Assembly (NCBI RefSeq): GCF_012935325.2
Contig: NZ_JABBYG020000017.1
Coordinates: 62,001 to 126,000, forward strand
DNA length: 64,000 bases
Direction: 5' to 3'
Source: Paenibacillus sp. PL91
GTDB taxonomy: Bacteria; Bacillota; Bacilli; Paenibacillales; Paenibacillaceae
Shown piece by piece: positions 1 through 7,608 of the stretch. The notes beneath the pieces are model-generated. The model did no database searches. It saw nothing but the letters and a program-made list of their open reading frames with translations, and was not told where the DNA came from. Made by a program: the position numbers and the translations under genes. Within the stretch, counting starts at the first letter, position 1; every line of letters begins with the position of its first letter.

Positions 1-322
1 ATTCCCCGAGGTCAAAATTTTACCTCTCCGAAGTCAGAATCTCTCCTTTAATGCCCCGGCAATTAGATTATGATTAGTTCAACTTGTCGCCTCCGCCACA
101 GTTAATGTAAGTTAAAACATGCGAAGAAATGCTTTATGCAACCACTTTTGGTTCGCAAATTGAGGATTGGGAATAAAGCAGGAAAGTGCAAACGTATGTT
201 CGCACTTAAAAAGTGAAACCGGCAAAAAAATTTTTTTTGAAATTTAGACCCCTATATAGGCTTTTTAACCATTTGTATAGTAGAATGGATTTACTATAAA
301 ACTACCAATTGGGGGAACTTCT

Positions 323-967
323 ATGAAAAAGAAATTGCTTATTTTGCTTGCCGCGGTGCTTCTGGTGGCAGTGTCAGCCACGGCCGGCGCGTATGCGGCA
401 ACAAAGATGAAGATCACAGTGAACGGAAAGAGTACAAGTATTCAGCCAAAAATTATAAACAATGTTTCTTATCTCCCTATCAGAGACATGTCGAATCTGC
501 TTGGGATTGATATAAACTACATAAAGAGCACGAATACAATTGAACTGAGCACAGAAAATAAAAATGCGATGCCTGATCCTATCGAAGCACCTTCGGATGA
601 AGATGCAAGCGACATAGGTCAAGGCGAGTGGCTGCCGAATCCGGAAGATATCGACGCTGCAAACAGAGTGTTTGGATTAATTTATGGCCTCGAAGACGCA
701 ATGAATAGCTATCACAGCAACAACTCAAATGCAACTGAAACAAAACAAGCGGTTGCTGATGCAAAAAAGAATATCTATTCGTACTTTGCAATATTAAATA
801 AATCAGAAATACCACAGGTGAAAAATTATGCGACCACTGCTGAAGCTGCCCTAGATGCTTTTGAAGCAGGAATAACAAGCAGCAGCGTCATAGACAACGA
901 AAGAATTAAAGCGGCATTGCAAGCATTCACGAAAGCACATATGGAATTGTCTAAACTAATTGGATAA
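323..967 (+). CDS. Secreted copper-amine-oxidase-N-like domain protein
   Basis: A 214-residue exported protein of unknown function. Residues 1-26 form a Sec signal peptide (KKK, a long hydrophobic core, then AYA). Residues 28-77 (KITVNGKSTSIQP..., LPIRDMSNLLG, NTIEL) match the stalk-like repeat called the copper amine oxidase N-terminal domain, which is common in Paenibacillus surface proteins and is a wall or stalk module rather than an enzyme. The rest is a helical tail with no recognised domain. The ATG follows GGGGGAAC at a normal spacing. It stands alone, and a hairpin terminator follows at 1090. I see no catalytic residues and assign no function. Confidence 0.8.
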   Translation: MKKKLLILLAAVLLVAVSATAGAYAATKMKITVNGKSTSIQPKIINNVSYLPIRDMSNLLGIDINYIKSTNTIELSTENKNAMPDPIEAPSDEDASDIGQGEWLPNPEDIDAANRVFGLIYGLEDAMNSYHSNNSNATETKQAVADAKKNIYSYFAILNKSEIPQVKNYATTAEAALDAFEAGITSSSVIDNERIKAALQAFTKAHMELSKLIG

Positions 968-1089
968 AGGATCGACCGGCTGCCCGCAAACAATTGGGGC
1001 AGCTTTATTTATACTTTAACAATGTAATGCTTTACAGTTTTAATTTTAACGCACTACTGCACAAAAGGAGTATTTTGTTCGCCAACATT

Positions 1090-1120
1090 AAAAGACGCCA
1101 CGAGGCGTCTTTTGCTTCTT
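1090..1120 (+). terminator. Intrinsic terminator
   Basis: A 10-bp perfect stem (AAAAGACGCC, loop ACGA, GGCGTCTTTT) followed by TGCTTCTT. It lies about 120 bases after the 323-967 gene, with no other gene between, so it probably ends that transcript. Confidence 0.75.
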
Positions 1121-1315
1121 CCTGCCTGTTGTCGGATGACAAGAACTTGATCCCATACTTAGCGAATAAGCAAAATAAGCAAAAAAAAATGCAGCTCGTT
1201 TTCCTACGTTTTGATCGTAGTCCAAGTTAATTAATAAACCTAATCGGTGTCTGTTTTTCGAATGAGTTAAGTCACTACATCAGTAAAGGATGCCTGAATC
1301 GGCATATCATGTAGA

Positions 1316-1612
1316 TTATCTAATGGTTGCTTTGATTATATTTAATAATTCCTTATCACTAATTTTGTTTGCATCATCAACCCAATTAATTGGCAACAAT
1401 GTTAACTTTTCTGTGATTTCATTGTCTGACACATTTAAATTGCTACGAAAAATATCTAAAGACGCAGCTAATACCCTATCTGGTTTATGCTTCGCATTAA
1501 TTACACCTATTTTTTTTTGATGATCCTCGCCAACGACTAACAGTTTGTCTAAAGAACTCCCACAAATAATCGATTTAGAGGTTGTGGTGGGAAGCGGTGG
1601 TTACCATACATA
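1316..1612 (-). pseudogene. 3' relic of an unrecognised minus-strand gene
   Basis: The minus strand reads about 85 residues with protein-like composition, including CGSSLDKLLVVGEDHQKK, HKPDRVLAASLDIF and INWVDDANKISDKELL, and ends in TAA at 1318-1316. Upstream the frame is closed by a stop near 1600, and no start codon with a ribosome binding site is visible, so this looks like the 3' end of a broken gene. The plus-strand frame over the same interval is low-complexity and hydrophobic and is less convincing. I do not recognise the family. Confidence 0.4.
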
Positions 1613-1670
1613 TTTGCTGGACTACACCACATCAACTCTAACATCCGACAGCGGCTAAGGAGGCAGTAAA

Positions 1671-2183
1671 GTGTCCATTAAACATAAGAATTATGTTGGA
1701 TTGATACTAAGCATTGACCAGATTCAATTATTTTTACTGCGAAAAATAAAATCGCTTATTAATAAGCGTTGGTTCGCTCTTGAGCTATATTATCAGCCTG
1801 TGCGTTCATATATTGCAGCTAAAGAATTAGATGATATCGGCATCAAAGACTTCAGAGATCCGCAATTTAAAACAATGAAAACAAAGATATTTTACTTACA
1901 TAAAACCAGAAGCAATGGTTATATAGTGGAATACATGGAATTCACATTGTTAAGGGAAATAAACTATATCCCAGAAAGTAATGAATATTCTTTTGTAATC
2001 TCCGAAGAAATTGTGAAGCTTCTGCAAGAGCATTTTGATTTAATTGAAACGTGTTTCAATAGTCCATTTAACTTAGAGGATCATTTATGGGATCAATTTC
2101 TTGACTTCAGACAGGAAGCACAAAACTACTACACTTATCGGAATACTTGTACATATGTACAAAATACTGACTTTGTGCAGTAA
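1671..2183 (+). CDS. Hypothetical protein ending in a shared element tail
   Basis: A 170-residue ORF of unknown function. It is preceded by AAGGAGGCAGTAAA and begins with GTG. It has no signal peptide or clear membrane segment and is rich in charged and aromatic residues. Its last residues (TYVQNTDFVQ) are nearly the same as the end of the tnpC-like protein at 19449-19838 (TYVQNTGFVK), because both ORFs run into copies of the same 34-base repeat. This suggests a cargo gene at the right end of a Tn554-like element. Confidence in a real gene is moderate; no function is proposed. Confidence 0.5.
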   Translation: MSIKHKNYVGLILSIDQIQLFLLRKIKSLINKRWFALELYYQPVRSYIAAKELDDIGIKDFRDPQFKTMKTKIFYLHKTRSNGYIVEYMEFTLLREINYIPESNEYSFVISEEIVKLLQEHFDLIETCFNSPFNLEDHLWDQFLDFRQEAQNYYTYRNTCTYVQNTDFVQ

Positions 2184-2184
2184 T
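2151..2184. repeat. Copy 1 of a 34-bp direct repeat (element end)
   Basis: This segment matches 19806-19839 at 30 of 34 positions. It starts with the identical 17-mer ACATATGTACAAAATAC and ends GTAAT. Weaker similarity (TTTAAA and TAAAG blocks) continues about 35 bases downstream of both copies. The second copy lies just after a Tn554-type tnpC, so the repeat is best read as the right terminus of that kind of transposon. Confidence 0.6.
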
Positions 2185-2837
2185 ACTTTAAAACAATAAA
2201 GCTTTACTGTGTAAAACTTAAAAATAATCGTTAGCATTGTTCTAGAAGTTATTTCCTTTCTGGTGCACGTTTATGAGTTCTCATCAATTGCCCAAAAGGG
2301 CTCAGACCCATCCGCTAAACGCTATCGGTCTCCACACCTTGGACAGGTATAACGAAGGAATGTAAGGGCATTGACCCGTTGAGTTGTGGGAGGGTGAACC
2401 TCCAGGGATCATGTGGAGTATGCGTGCAGTAGAGATAGACTGGGGAATATTTCCTGCATGTTCCTCTATTTCCGCATGCTCAGCCCACCACCTCAACCGG
2501 CAGCAACTGCGTTGCTTCCTGAGATGGACTTGATCCAAGGTGACGAAATCCTGCGAATGAGTGAGTATATGTGAGATAAATTCTTAAAACCGAGGGACGG
2601 GTAACGAGAGTTACATGATAATCGTGTCAGAAGTAAATAAAGCTCTAGACTGAAAATTATCAAGACCTTGGTCGAGAAAAATGTATTAAAATATGGGGAT
2701 TTACATATTACGCATAACTAATATGTAGGTTCTTTATTTTCCGGCATGAGAGATAAACATTAGTTGAGGATTAATCGTTACGCAAACTGGCAGGTTAGTA
2801 CCAATAAGCACGATGTAAAATATAAACAAAAACAGTA
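2185..2837. other. Intergenic region with structured, intron-like sequence
   Basis: No convincing gene is present. Positions about 2300-2650 are G+C-richer than their surroundings and full of short complementary blocks (for example GTGGGAGGGTGAACCTCC, and CTCTATTTCCGC followed by GACTTGATCC). The style resembles domains I-III of bacterial group II introns, but I cannot find a GTGYG 5' end or a domain V, so only a degraded intron piece or another structured RNA can be suggested. The 78-residue minus-strand ORF here looks like a chance reading frame. Confidence 0.35.
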
Positions 2838-2866
2838 TTGGAAATAATGGAATTGTCTGATATTAT
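2838..2866 (+). promoter_or_regulatory. Sigma-A promoter of the ZTP riboswitch-purC transcript
   Basis: TTGGAA at 2838-2843 and TATTAT at 2861-2866 are separated by exactly 17 bases. The expected start, near 2873, falls directly before the P1 stem of the riboswitch at 2881. Confidence 0.6.
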
Positions 2867-2880
2867 TAAATTGTATTAAA

Positions 2881-2950
2881 ATATGTGTGACTGGCGTAAC
2901 GTAGGACAACTACGGGGGAGCACATATTTCATAAGCCGTACGCCTGGGCA
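2881..2950 (+). promoter_or_regulatory. ZTP (pfl) riboswitch
   Basis: All hallmark blocks of the pfl/ZTP RNA are present in order: TGTGACTGGCG (2885-2896), GGGGAGCAC (2915-2923) and CGCCTGGGCA (2941-2950). P1 pairs ATATGTG (2881-2887) with CACATAT (2921-2927). P2 pairs GTAG (2901-2904) with CTAC (2910-2913). GGCG (2893-2896) can pair with CGCC (2941-2944) in the known pseudoknot. The class senses ZMP/ZTP, which build up when 10-formyl-tetrahydrofolate is short, and turns on purine and one-carbon genes. Here it precedes purC and an intrinsic terminator. Confidence 0.93.
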
Positions 2951-2951
2951 A

Positions 2952-2983
2952 AGTATTTGATCTTAGATCAGATGCTTTTTTTT
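2952..2983 (+). terminator. Riboswitch-controlled terminator
   Basis: An 11-bp stem (2952-2962 with 2966-2976, including G-U pairs and a three-base loop) is followed by a run of U. It starts two bases after the last conserved block of the ZTP riboswitch, so ligand-stabilised 3' structure can compete with it. This is the usual layout of an ON switch working by transcription antitermination. Confidence 0.85.
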
Positions 2984-3063
2984 ATTTCAATTATTGAAAA
3001 GTCAGGTGCATATGCATGAAGTGGCTTATATTCTGTTCGACTAGATGACGACATTAGATTTTG

Positions 3064-3109
3064 TTGGCTTTTACGAAACTTTGTCTTGGTTAAGAACTCT
3101 AAAAGCCAA
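3064..3109 (+). other. Second hairpin in the purC leader
   Basis: TTGGCTTTTA (3064-3073) is perfectly complementary to TAAAAGCCAA (3100-3109). It lies after the terminator, immediately before AAGAAGGAG and a possible 12-codon mini-ORF starting GTG at about 3123. It could be an RNA-stability element or a second control point; no U-run follows. Confidence 0.4.
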
Positions 3110-3224
3110 GAAGGAGTACCCTGTGATCTCTGTTCAAACAAAGAAGATTATTTTACGATAACCAGAAGTTGTTACTTAAAAAGCACTTGAAAACTCAAAA
3201 TCATTATTAATCAAGGAGGCTTCC

Positions 3225-4193
3225 ATGATATTCAAAGAAACTATTCAAAAAAACCTAATGAACTGTCTCGATGACACCTCATTTCTGAATGTACCCGGGT
3301 TCAGAAGAGGTAAAGTTCGCGACACATATGATCTGGGTGATTCTCTAATCCTTATCACCACAGACCGCCAAAGCGCATTTGACAGGATTCTTGCCAACAT
3401 TCCGTTTAAAGGCCAAGTATTAAACCAGATTAGCGCTTTTTGGTTTGAAAATACCTCGGATATAGTAAGTAACCACGTTATAAAAATCCCGGACCCGAAT
3501 GTTACTATAGGAAAAAAATGCAAGGTAATTCCGGTCGAATTCGTAATGCGAGCCTATCTTACGGGCTCGACTGATACCTCGGCTTGGGTCCAATACTCAC
3601 AAGGTATCCGAGACATATGTGGCAACATCCTACCCGATGGAATGAAGAAAAACCAGAAGTTCGAGAAACCGATCCTGACTCCGACAACGAAATCAGCAGC
3701 ACATGACGAATCGATTTCGGCTGCCCAAATCGTTGATCAAGGCCTAATTGACAAAGAGACCTGGGGGTATTTGCAAAAAATCGCGTTCTCGCTCTTTGCC
3801 AGGGGCACAGAGATCGCAGCTAGGAACGGATTAATCCTTGTAGATACCAAATATGAATTCGGTATTGATGACAAAGGAGAGATTCTTCTCATCGACGAGA
3901 TACATACACCCGATTCTTCCCGCTATTGGATTAAAGAGACATTCGAATCGAGGTTAGCCGAGGGCAAGGAACCGGAGAATATCGACAAAGAATTCCTGCG
4001 ACTTTGGTTCAGGGAGCATTGCGACCCTTATAAAGATAAGATTCTGCCTGCCGCACCTGATGACCTTGTCATCGAACTGTCGCACCGCTATATATGCCTC
4101 TTCGAAATGATCACCGGCAAGGAATTTTCCGTCGACGGTACGTATTCTGTAAAAGATCGGCTTAAAAAGAATTTAAGTGCTTATCTTATCTAA
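3225..4193 (+). CDS. purC: Phosphoribosylaminoimidazole-succinocarboxamide synthase (long form)
   Basis: SAICAR synthase joins CAIR and aspartate using ATP to form SAICAR, the step before AICAR (ZMP), in the cytoplasm. Family marks are RRGKVRDTYDLGD, TTDRQSAFDRIL, VEFVMRAYLTGSTDTSAW, LTPTTKSAAHDE, LVDTKYEFGID and LLIDEIHTPDSSRYW. At 322 residues it belongs to the longer class (about 300 residues, as in yeast and many proteobacteria), not the roughly 240-residue form usual in Bacillus pur operons. It starts at ATG behind AAGGAGG. It stands alone under a ZTP riboswitch, so it is probably an extra copy induced when ZMP/ZTP rises. No other pur gene lies nearby. Confidence 0.95.
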   Translation: MIFKETIQKNLMNCLDDTSFLNVPGFRRGKVRDTYDLGDSLILITTDRQSAFDRILANIPFKGQVLNQISAFWFENTSDIVSNHVIKIPDPNVTIGKKCKVIPVEFVMRAYLTGSTDTSAWVQYSQGIRDICGNILPDGMKKNQKFEKPILTPTTKSAAHDESISAAQIVDQGLIDKETWGYLQKIAFSLFARGTEIAARNGLILVDTKYEFGIDDKGEILLIDEIHTPDSSRYWIKETFESRLAEGKEPENIDKEFLRLWFREHCDPYKDKILPAAPDDLVIELSHRYICLFEMITGKEFSVDGTYSVKDRLKKNLSAYLI

Positions 4194-4297
4194 GCGACAT
4201 TAACCAGACAGGGCGTAATTCGAAATTTCGGTGCATCAAATTGCAGACAGTTTGAATACGCTCATGGTTGCCGCAGCTGCGAAAGGAGAACGATACA

Positions 4298-4963
4298 ATG
4301 AAAAAGTTCATACTCTTCGATCATGATGGTGTTCTGGTTGATACTGAATTCTGGTATTTCAAAGCGGGAGAACGCGCTCTGGCTGACATTGGATTTTCCT
4401 TGGATAAAGATCAATACCTCCGCGACATGACCCAGTCATTAGGCACGTGGTCTCAAGCTAGGGCGGCAGGTATTGATGAACAGACTATCAGCAAGCAGCG
4501 TGAGGTCCGCAACGTCTATTATCAGGAATATCTAAGAACAGAAGCCATAGAGATTGAAGGCGTAGTTGAAACCCTAGCCGAACTGTCAAAGTACGTCCGT
4601 ATGGCCATCGTGACGACTGCCAAACGTGCGGATTTTCAACTTATTCATGAAAAGCGCCAGATTAGACAATTCATGGAATTCGTCCTTGTTCGCGAAGACT
4701 ACGAGCGCACCAAGCCGCACCCGGAACCATACTTGACCGGCCTAAAGCGCTTCGGAGCTACCAAAGAAGAGACTCTGGTTGTAGAGGATTCAAACAGAGG
4801 GTTGAACTCAGCCGTGGCGGCTGGTATCGACTGTGCTATTGTCCATAACGACTTTACAAAAACACATGACTTCTCACAGGCCAGCTATCGGATCAAGACT
4901 CTGACTGAACTAAAGGACATTATCCTGAGCAGCCACCCGACCCGTAGCTCTTCATGTTCGTAA
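4298..4963 (+). CDS. HAD-superfamily hydrolase (beta-phosphoglucomutase/phosphatase type)
   Basis: A 221-residue cytoplasmic HAD hydrolase. Motif I is FDHDGVLVDTE, with the nucleophile Asp and the acid/base Asp two residues on. Motif II is IVTTAK, motif III the Lys of RTKPHPEPY, and motif IV VVEDSNRG. The helical cap between motifs I and II fits the subclass that acts on small sugar phosphates or phosphoglycolate. I take the ATG at 4298 (MKKFILFDHDG) because GAAAGGAGAA lies seven bases upstream; a longer frame from 4268 lacks a good site. It lies 100 bases downstream of purC and may be cotranscribed. The substrate cannot be told from sequence. Confidence 0.85.
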   Translation: MKKFILFDHDGVLVDTEFWYFKAGERALADIGFSLDKDQYLRDMTQSLGTWSQARAAGIDEQTISKQREVRNVYYQEYLRTEAIEIEGVVETLAELSKYVRMAIVTTAKRADFQLIHEKRQIRQFMEFVLVREDYERTKPHPEPYLTGLKRFGATKEETLVVEDSNRGLNSAVAAGIDCAIVHNDFTKTHDFSQASYRIKTLTELKDIILSSHPTRSSSCS

Positions 4964-5104
4964 CCTTGTTTCGAGCCATAAGCATAGGCTGCTCCCATCG
5001 CGAAGATCGTCACGCGTGGGGAACAGGATATCCTAAACAAAGTTGAGATTTGTATGAAGCTTATTAAACGAGGCTAGAAGGCATAGTAATTTTTTTCCAT
5101 TGAC

Positions 5105-5131
5105 CTAACGGGGAACGATAGCTGAATAAAG
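5105..5131. repeat. Short repeat, copy 1
   Basis: This 27-base block matches 5953-5979 at 24 of 27 positions; both begin CTAACGGG and end AATAAAG. A half copy (GCTAACGGGCAGTTTAGCG) lies at 5176-5194. The copies flank the GNAT acetyltransferase gene. The class of repeat is unknown to me. Confidence 0.45.
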
Positions 5132-5142
5132 AAAGACACCGC

Positions 5143-5173
5143 GGCAGCCGGCCAAACGATCGGCTGCCTTTTC
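5143..5173 (+). terminator. Intrinsic terminator
   Basis: GGCAGCCG (5143-5150) pairs with CGGCTGCC (5161-5168) across a 10-base loop and is followed by TTTTCC. It probably ends the purC/HAD transcript. A further small palindrome, CGCTAA...TTAGCG, follows at 5175-5194. Confidence 0.65.
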
Positions 5174-5405
5174 CACGCTAACGGGCAGTTTAGCGTCACG
5201 AAACCAACACATTAATTTGAACTATTACCCTTGCCGTTCAATTAAAATATTAGTGAAAGTGATTACATTGTCTTTAAATATATAGTACCATCCGTTTCAG
5301 CACACTTGAAGCCAGATGGGCTTACTTTTGGGAGGGCTGGAACAAGCCCTCGACACAACATTGAGCAAGTGTAAGGCGTATCTTATTATATAGGAGGTCT
5401 CCGCT

Positions 5406-5909
5406 ATGACATTAAACTTTATACCTATGGAGTTTCAGTTAAGAAGCGATCGACTTGACCTGAAAATGTGGGAGGAATCCGATGCAGTTTGGATGAGGCA
5501 ACTAGTTGGCGAGCGTGGTGTGGAGATACCTACTCTCGACGAAGCCAGAAGCCAGATCATCAATATGCGCAATCATGCAGCCGAAAGTGGCATTTCTCTA
5601 CTGACTATTCGCCGCCTGAAAGAGGGCGATTTCATTGGATATTGTGGCTTGATTATAGGTCGTTCCACACTTGAGGAACCGGAGATCGCATACGAGCTTT
5701 TTCGCAGTGCTCACGGTAAAGGCTACGCGACTGAGGCCGCATCCGTTGTCTTAGATGCCGCAATCGCTACAGAGCGCCGCAAGCTTTGGTCGACTGTACG
5801 AATTTGGAATAACGCGTCCTTCCGCGTGCTAGAAAAGCTCGGATTCGAGCGACACCACAGCACATGGGACGAGCGCGGAGAGCTAGTTTGGAACGTGCGC
5901 GAGCTTTAA
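5406..5909 (+). CDS. GNAT N-acetyltransferase (RimJ/RimL type)
   Basis: A 167-residue acetyl-CoA-dependent N-acetyltransferase. Residues 9-20 (FQLRSDRLDLKM) are the usual beta-1 opening of RimJ/RimL-like enzymes. The acetyl-CoA loop is AHGKGYATEAASVVLDAA, followed by VRIWNNASFRVLEKLGFER, the second family hallmark (N-x-x-S-x-x-x-L-E-K-L-G-F). Such proteins modify N-terminal amines or small molecules; the substrate is unknown here. An AGGAGG lies nine bases before the ATG. It is a single-gene unit flanked on both sides by copies of a short repeat, which hints at movement as a small cassette. Confidence 0.88.
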   Translation: MTLNFIPMEFQLRSDRLDLKMWEESDAVWMRQLVGERGVEIPTLDEARSQIINMRNHAAESGISLLTIRRLKEGDFIGYCGLIIGRSTLEEPEIAYELFRSAHGKGYATEAASVVLDAAIATERRKLWSTVRIWNNASFRVLEKLGFERHHSTWDERGELVWNVREL

Positions 5910-5952
5910 AGTGGGCGACCATATCGAGCAATTCGGAGTATTTCTCGTTAAG

Positions 5953-5979
5953 CTAACGGGTAACGATAGTTCAATAAAG
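5953..5979. repeat. Short repeat, copy 2
   Basis: Second copy of the 27-base block at 5105-5131 (24 of 27 identical, same orientation), immediately downstream of the acetyltransferase gene. The rest of 5910-6265 contains no gene that I can see. Confidence 0.45.
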
Positions 5980-6265
5980 CAGCAAATATCTAAGGCAATA
6001 TTTTCTCGCCCAAGGCTATCGATTGTATTTGGGGGATGGGGATATTAATATTAATTTTGAAGTTCCAAGTTCTTCTCGATTCAGCCATTAAACAAGCGAG
6101 GCACGCCGGCGGCGCGAACAGCTTGATGAAATGGAGATATTTGTTCTCAGATTCTGCCGTTTAGGTTTATAACCTAACAGAAATTATTTCAATAGTACTG
6201 AAACTAAATCATTGTTAAAGTTGTTTGATATATTGCAAGGGATATTCCACTGAGAGGGAGATTAT

Positions 6266-6754
6266 ATGAAAATTGCAATAAAATCCTTAGGCACTATCAC
6301 TGCAATCATTCTATTTCTTATGCTTATTTTAGTACCAACTACACCATTGGCTTCTGCTAAAAAAAACGGATCAGGAGCTTTGACTACACCGCCAACACCA
6401 GAATTTCAAATAATGGGTTTCTTTGATATCAATAATAAATATCTAGATCAAGGCGATGTGAGTATACGAGATAATAGTAACCAAACAGCTACGATAACAG
6501 TGACTACAGTAGCAAAACAAAGTGTACAAAAGATTGGTGCGACAGTTTACCTCCAAAAATGGACAGGTACAGAGTGGATAGATGTGGGTAGCGCAACAAC
6601 ACTCAGTGGTGATAACAAATCGTATTTCTCTAATTCAGTGACTAAAACGACTACTTCGGGATACTATTTTAGAACCCGAACATTGCATTGGATTAATCAT
6701 AGCGGAGTATATGAACAAGGGGAATTGATATCGGGCCATATTCTAGTAAAATGA
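6266..6754 (+). CDS. Secreted small beta-rich protein, unknown function
   Basis: A 162-residue exported protein. Residues 1-31 form a signal peptide (MKIAIKSLG, hydrophobic core, LASA). The mature part is rich in Thr, Asn and aromatic residues in alternating strands (TATITVTTVAK, IGATVYLQKWTGTEWIDV, SGYYFRTRTLHWI). This pattern recalls small secreted Firmicute proteins annotated as DUF6147, although I cannot confirm the family. A GAGAGGGAG site precedes the ATG. It is transcribed towards the sigma/anti-sigma pair and shares a bidirectional terminator with it. Confidence 0.7.
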   Translation: MKIAIKSLGTITAIILFLMLILVPTTPLASAKKNGSGALTTPPTPEFQIMGFFDINNKYLDQGDVSIRDNSNQTATITVTTVAKQSVQKIGATVYLQKWTGTEWIDVGSATTLSGDNKSYFSNSVTKTTTSGYYFRTRTLHWINHSGVYEQGELISGHILVK

Positions 6755-6762
6755 CTATTATA

Positions 6763-6815
6763 AAAAGAAGCAGTTAAGAACGGATTAAAAACATTCTTAA
6801 CTGCTTCTTCTTTTG
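6763..6815. terminator. Bidirectional terminator
   Basis: A perfect 14-bp stem (6767-6780 with 6794-6807) has A-rich sequence on its left and TTCTTTTG on its right, so it can end transcripts from both the secreted protein on the plus strand and the anti-sigma gene on the minus strand. Confidence 0.8.
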
Positions 6816-6831
6816 TTGGCTGGCACAATAG

Positions 6832-7608
6832 TTATTTTATATTTTTAGCGACTTTAATAATTTCTTCTTTACTTAGACTTCCGGATATTGAGAAATAAAG
6901 ATTTCCTTTTATAAAATCTAAGCTTGTTCTCCCATCGTGTGTGCTGAATAAATAAGCATCAGTATCAAATAGACTAATCGTTTCGTATTGACCAGCATCT
7001 ACATCTGAGCCAGAAGTTATCGTTTCGTTAGAACTAAGAATACGAATGGATACAATAAAAGATTTGGTTGATGAATCTGAAAAAAAGGATATTACTTTAA
7101 AAGCTTTTTCTTTTCCTGAAAGGAAAAATAGTCGAATATCTGTCAAGGTAAACCCTGGTGGTACAAATTTAAGGACATGTGGACTGAATTCTAAATCATG
7201 AGAAGCTTCTTCCCAGGTAAGATATTGTTTCTCCGTCAGCCCTCCGTTAATAATATCTTGACCATCAGGTCGTTCATCTTGTCCTGGCGGAGCTGTTTTT
7301 GCATTGTGACTACTATTATCATTAGATCCAAAAATGAAGGTTACCACATTTGATTGGATGGTTTTGACAGTTTGGAAAAAAGGATTAAATGCTTTGGTAA
7401 CCGTTGGTGAGCCAAACACGATTGCGCCTAAAATGAATGATGCAGCGATATAGGGAATGATTTTATATCTTGTTCTTCTTTTTACTTGTCGTCGTAATTG
7501 CAATTCGATTTTTCCCCATGACGGGTCAGGGTCAGGAATAACCGCATGGTGTTTGGATGCCTCTTCAAATGCTATGTCAAATAAATGGTCAAAATTTTCT
7601 TTTTTCAT
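6832..7608 (-). CDS. Membrane anti-sigma factor with DUF4367 domain
   Basis: A 258-residue single-pass protein, probably the anti-sigma factor of the adjacent ECF sigma factor. Residues 1-45 are cytoplasmic and charged, IIPYIAASFILGAIVFG (about 46-62) is the membrane segment, and the rest is outside the cell with a DUF4367-type region (YLTWEEASHDLEFSPH, FVPPGFTLTDIRLFF). I choose the ATG at 7608, which overlaps the sigma gene's stop as ATGA behind GGGGGGATT; a start five codons earlier is possible. Translational coupling to the sigma gene supports one operon. The signal it senses is unknown. Confidence 0.8.
   Translation of the reverse strand: MKKENFDHLFDIAFEEASKHHAVIPDPDPSWGKIELQLRRQVKRRTRYKIIPYIAASFILGAIVFGSPTVTKAFNPFFQTVKTIQSNVVTFIFGSNDNSSHNAKTAPPGQDERPDGQDIINGGLTEKQYLTWEEASHDLEFSPHVLKFVPPGFTLTDIRLFFLSGKEKAFKVISFFSDSSTKSFIVSIRILSSNETITSGSDVDAGQYETISLFDTDAYLFSTHDGRTSLDFIKGNLYFSISGSLSKEEIIKVAKNIK

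Noticed and set aside
374..878. Two minus-strand ORFs of 82 and 99 residues inside the first gene
   Set aside because: They lie fully under a gene with a signal peptide, domain match and ribosome binding site, and their residues look random.
994..1230. A 78-residue plus-strand ORF
   Set aside because: It runs straight through the terminator hairpin at 1090-1113, has no ribosome binding site, and its composition is not protein-like.
1290..1520. A 76-residue plus-strand ORF
   Set aside because: The opposite strand reads much better, and no ribosome binding site precedes this frame.
2300..2540. A T-box leader or riboswitch other than ZTP
   Set aside because: No T-box core (AGGGTGGNACCGCG) or other known aptamer block is present; only an intron-like resemblance remains.
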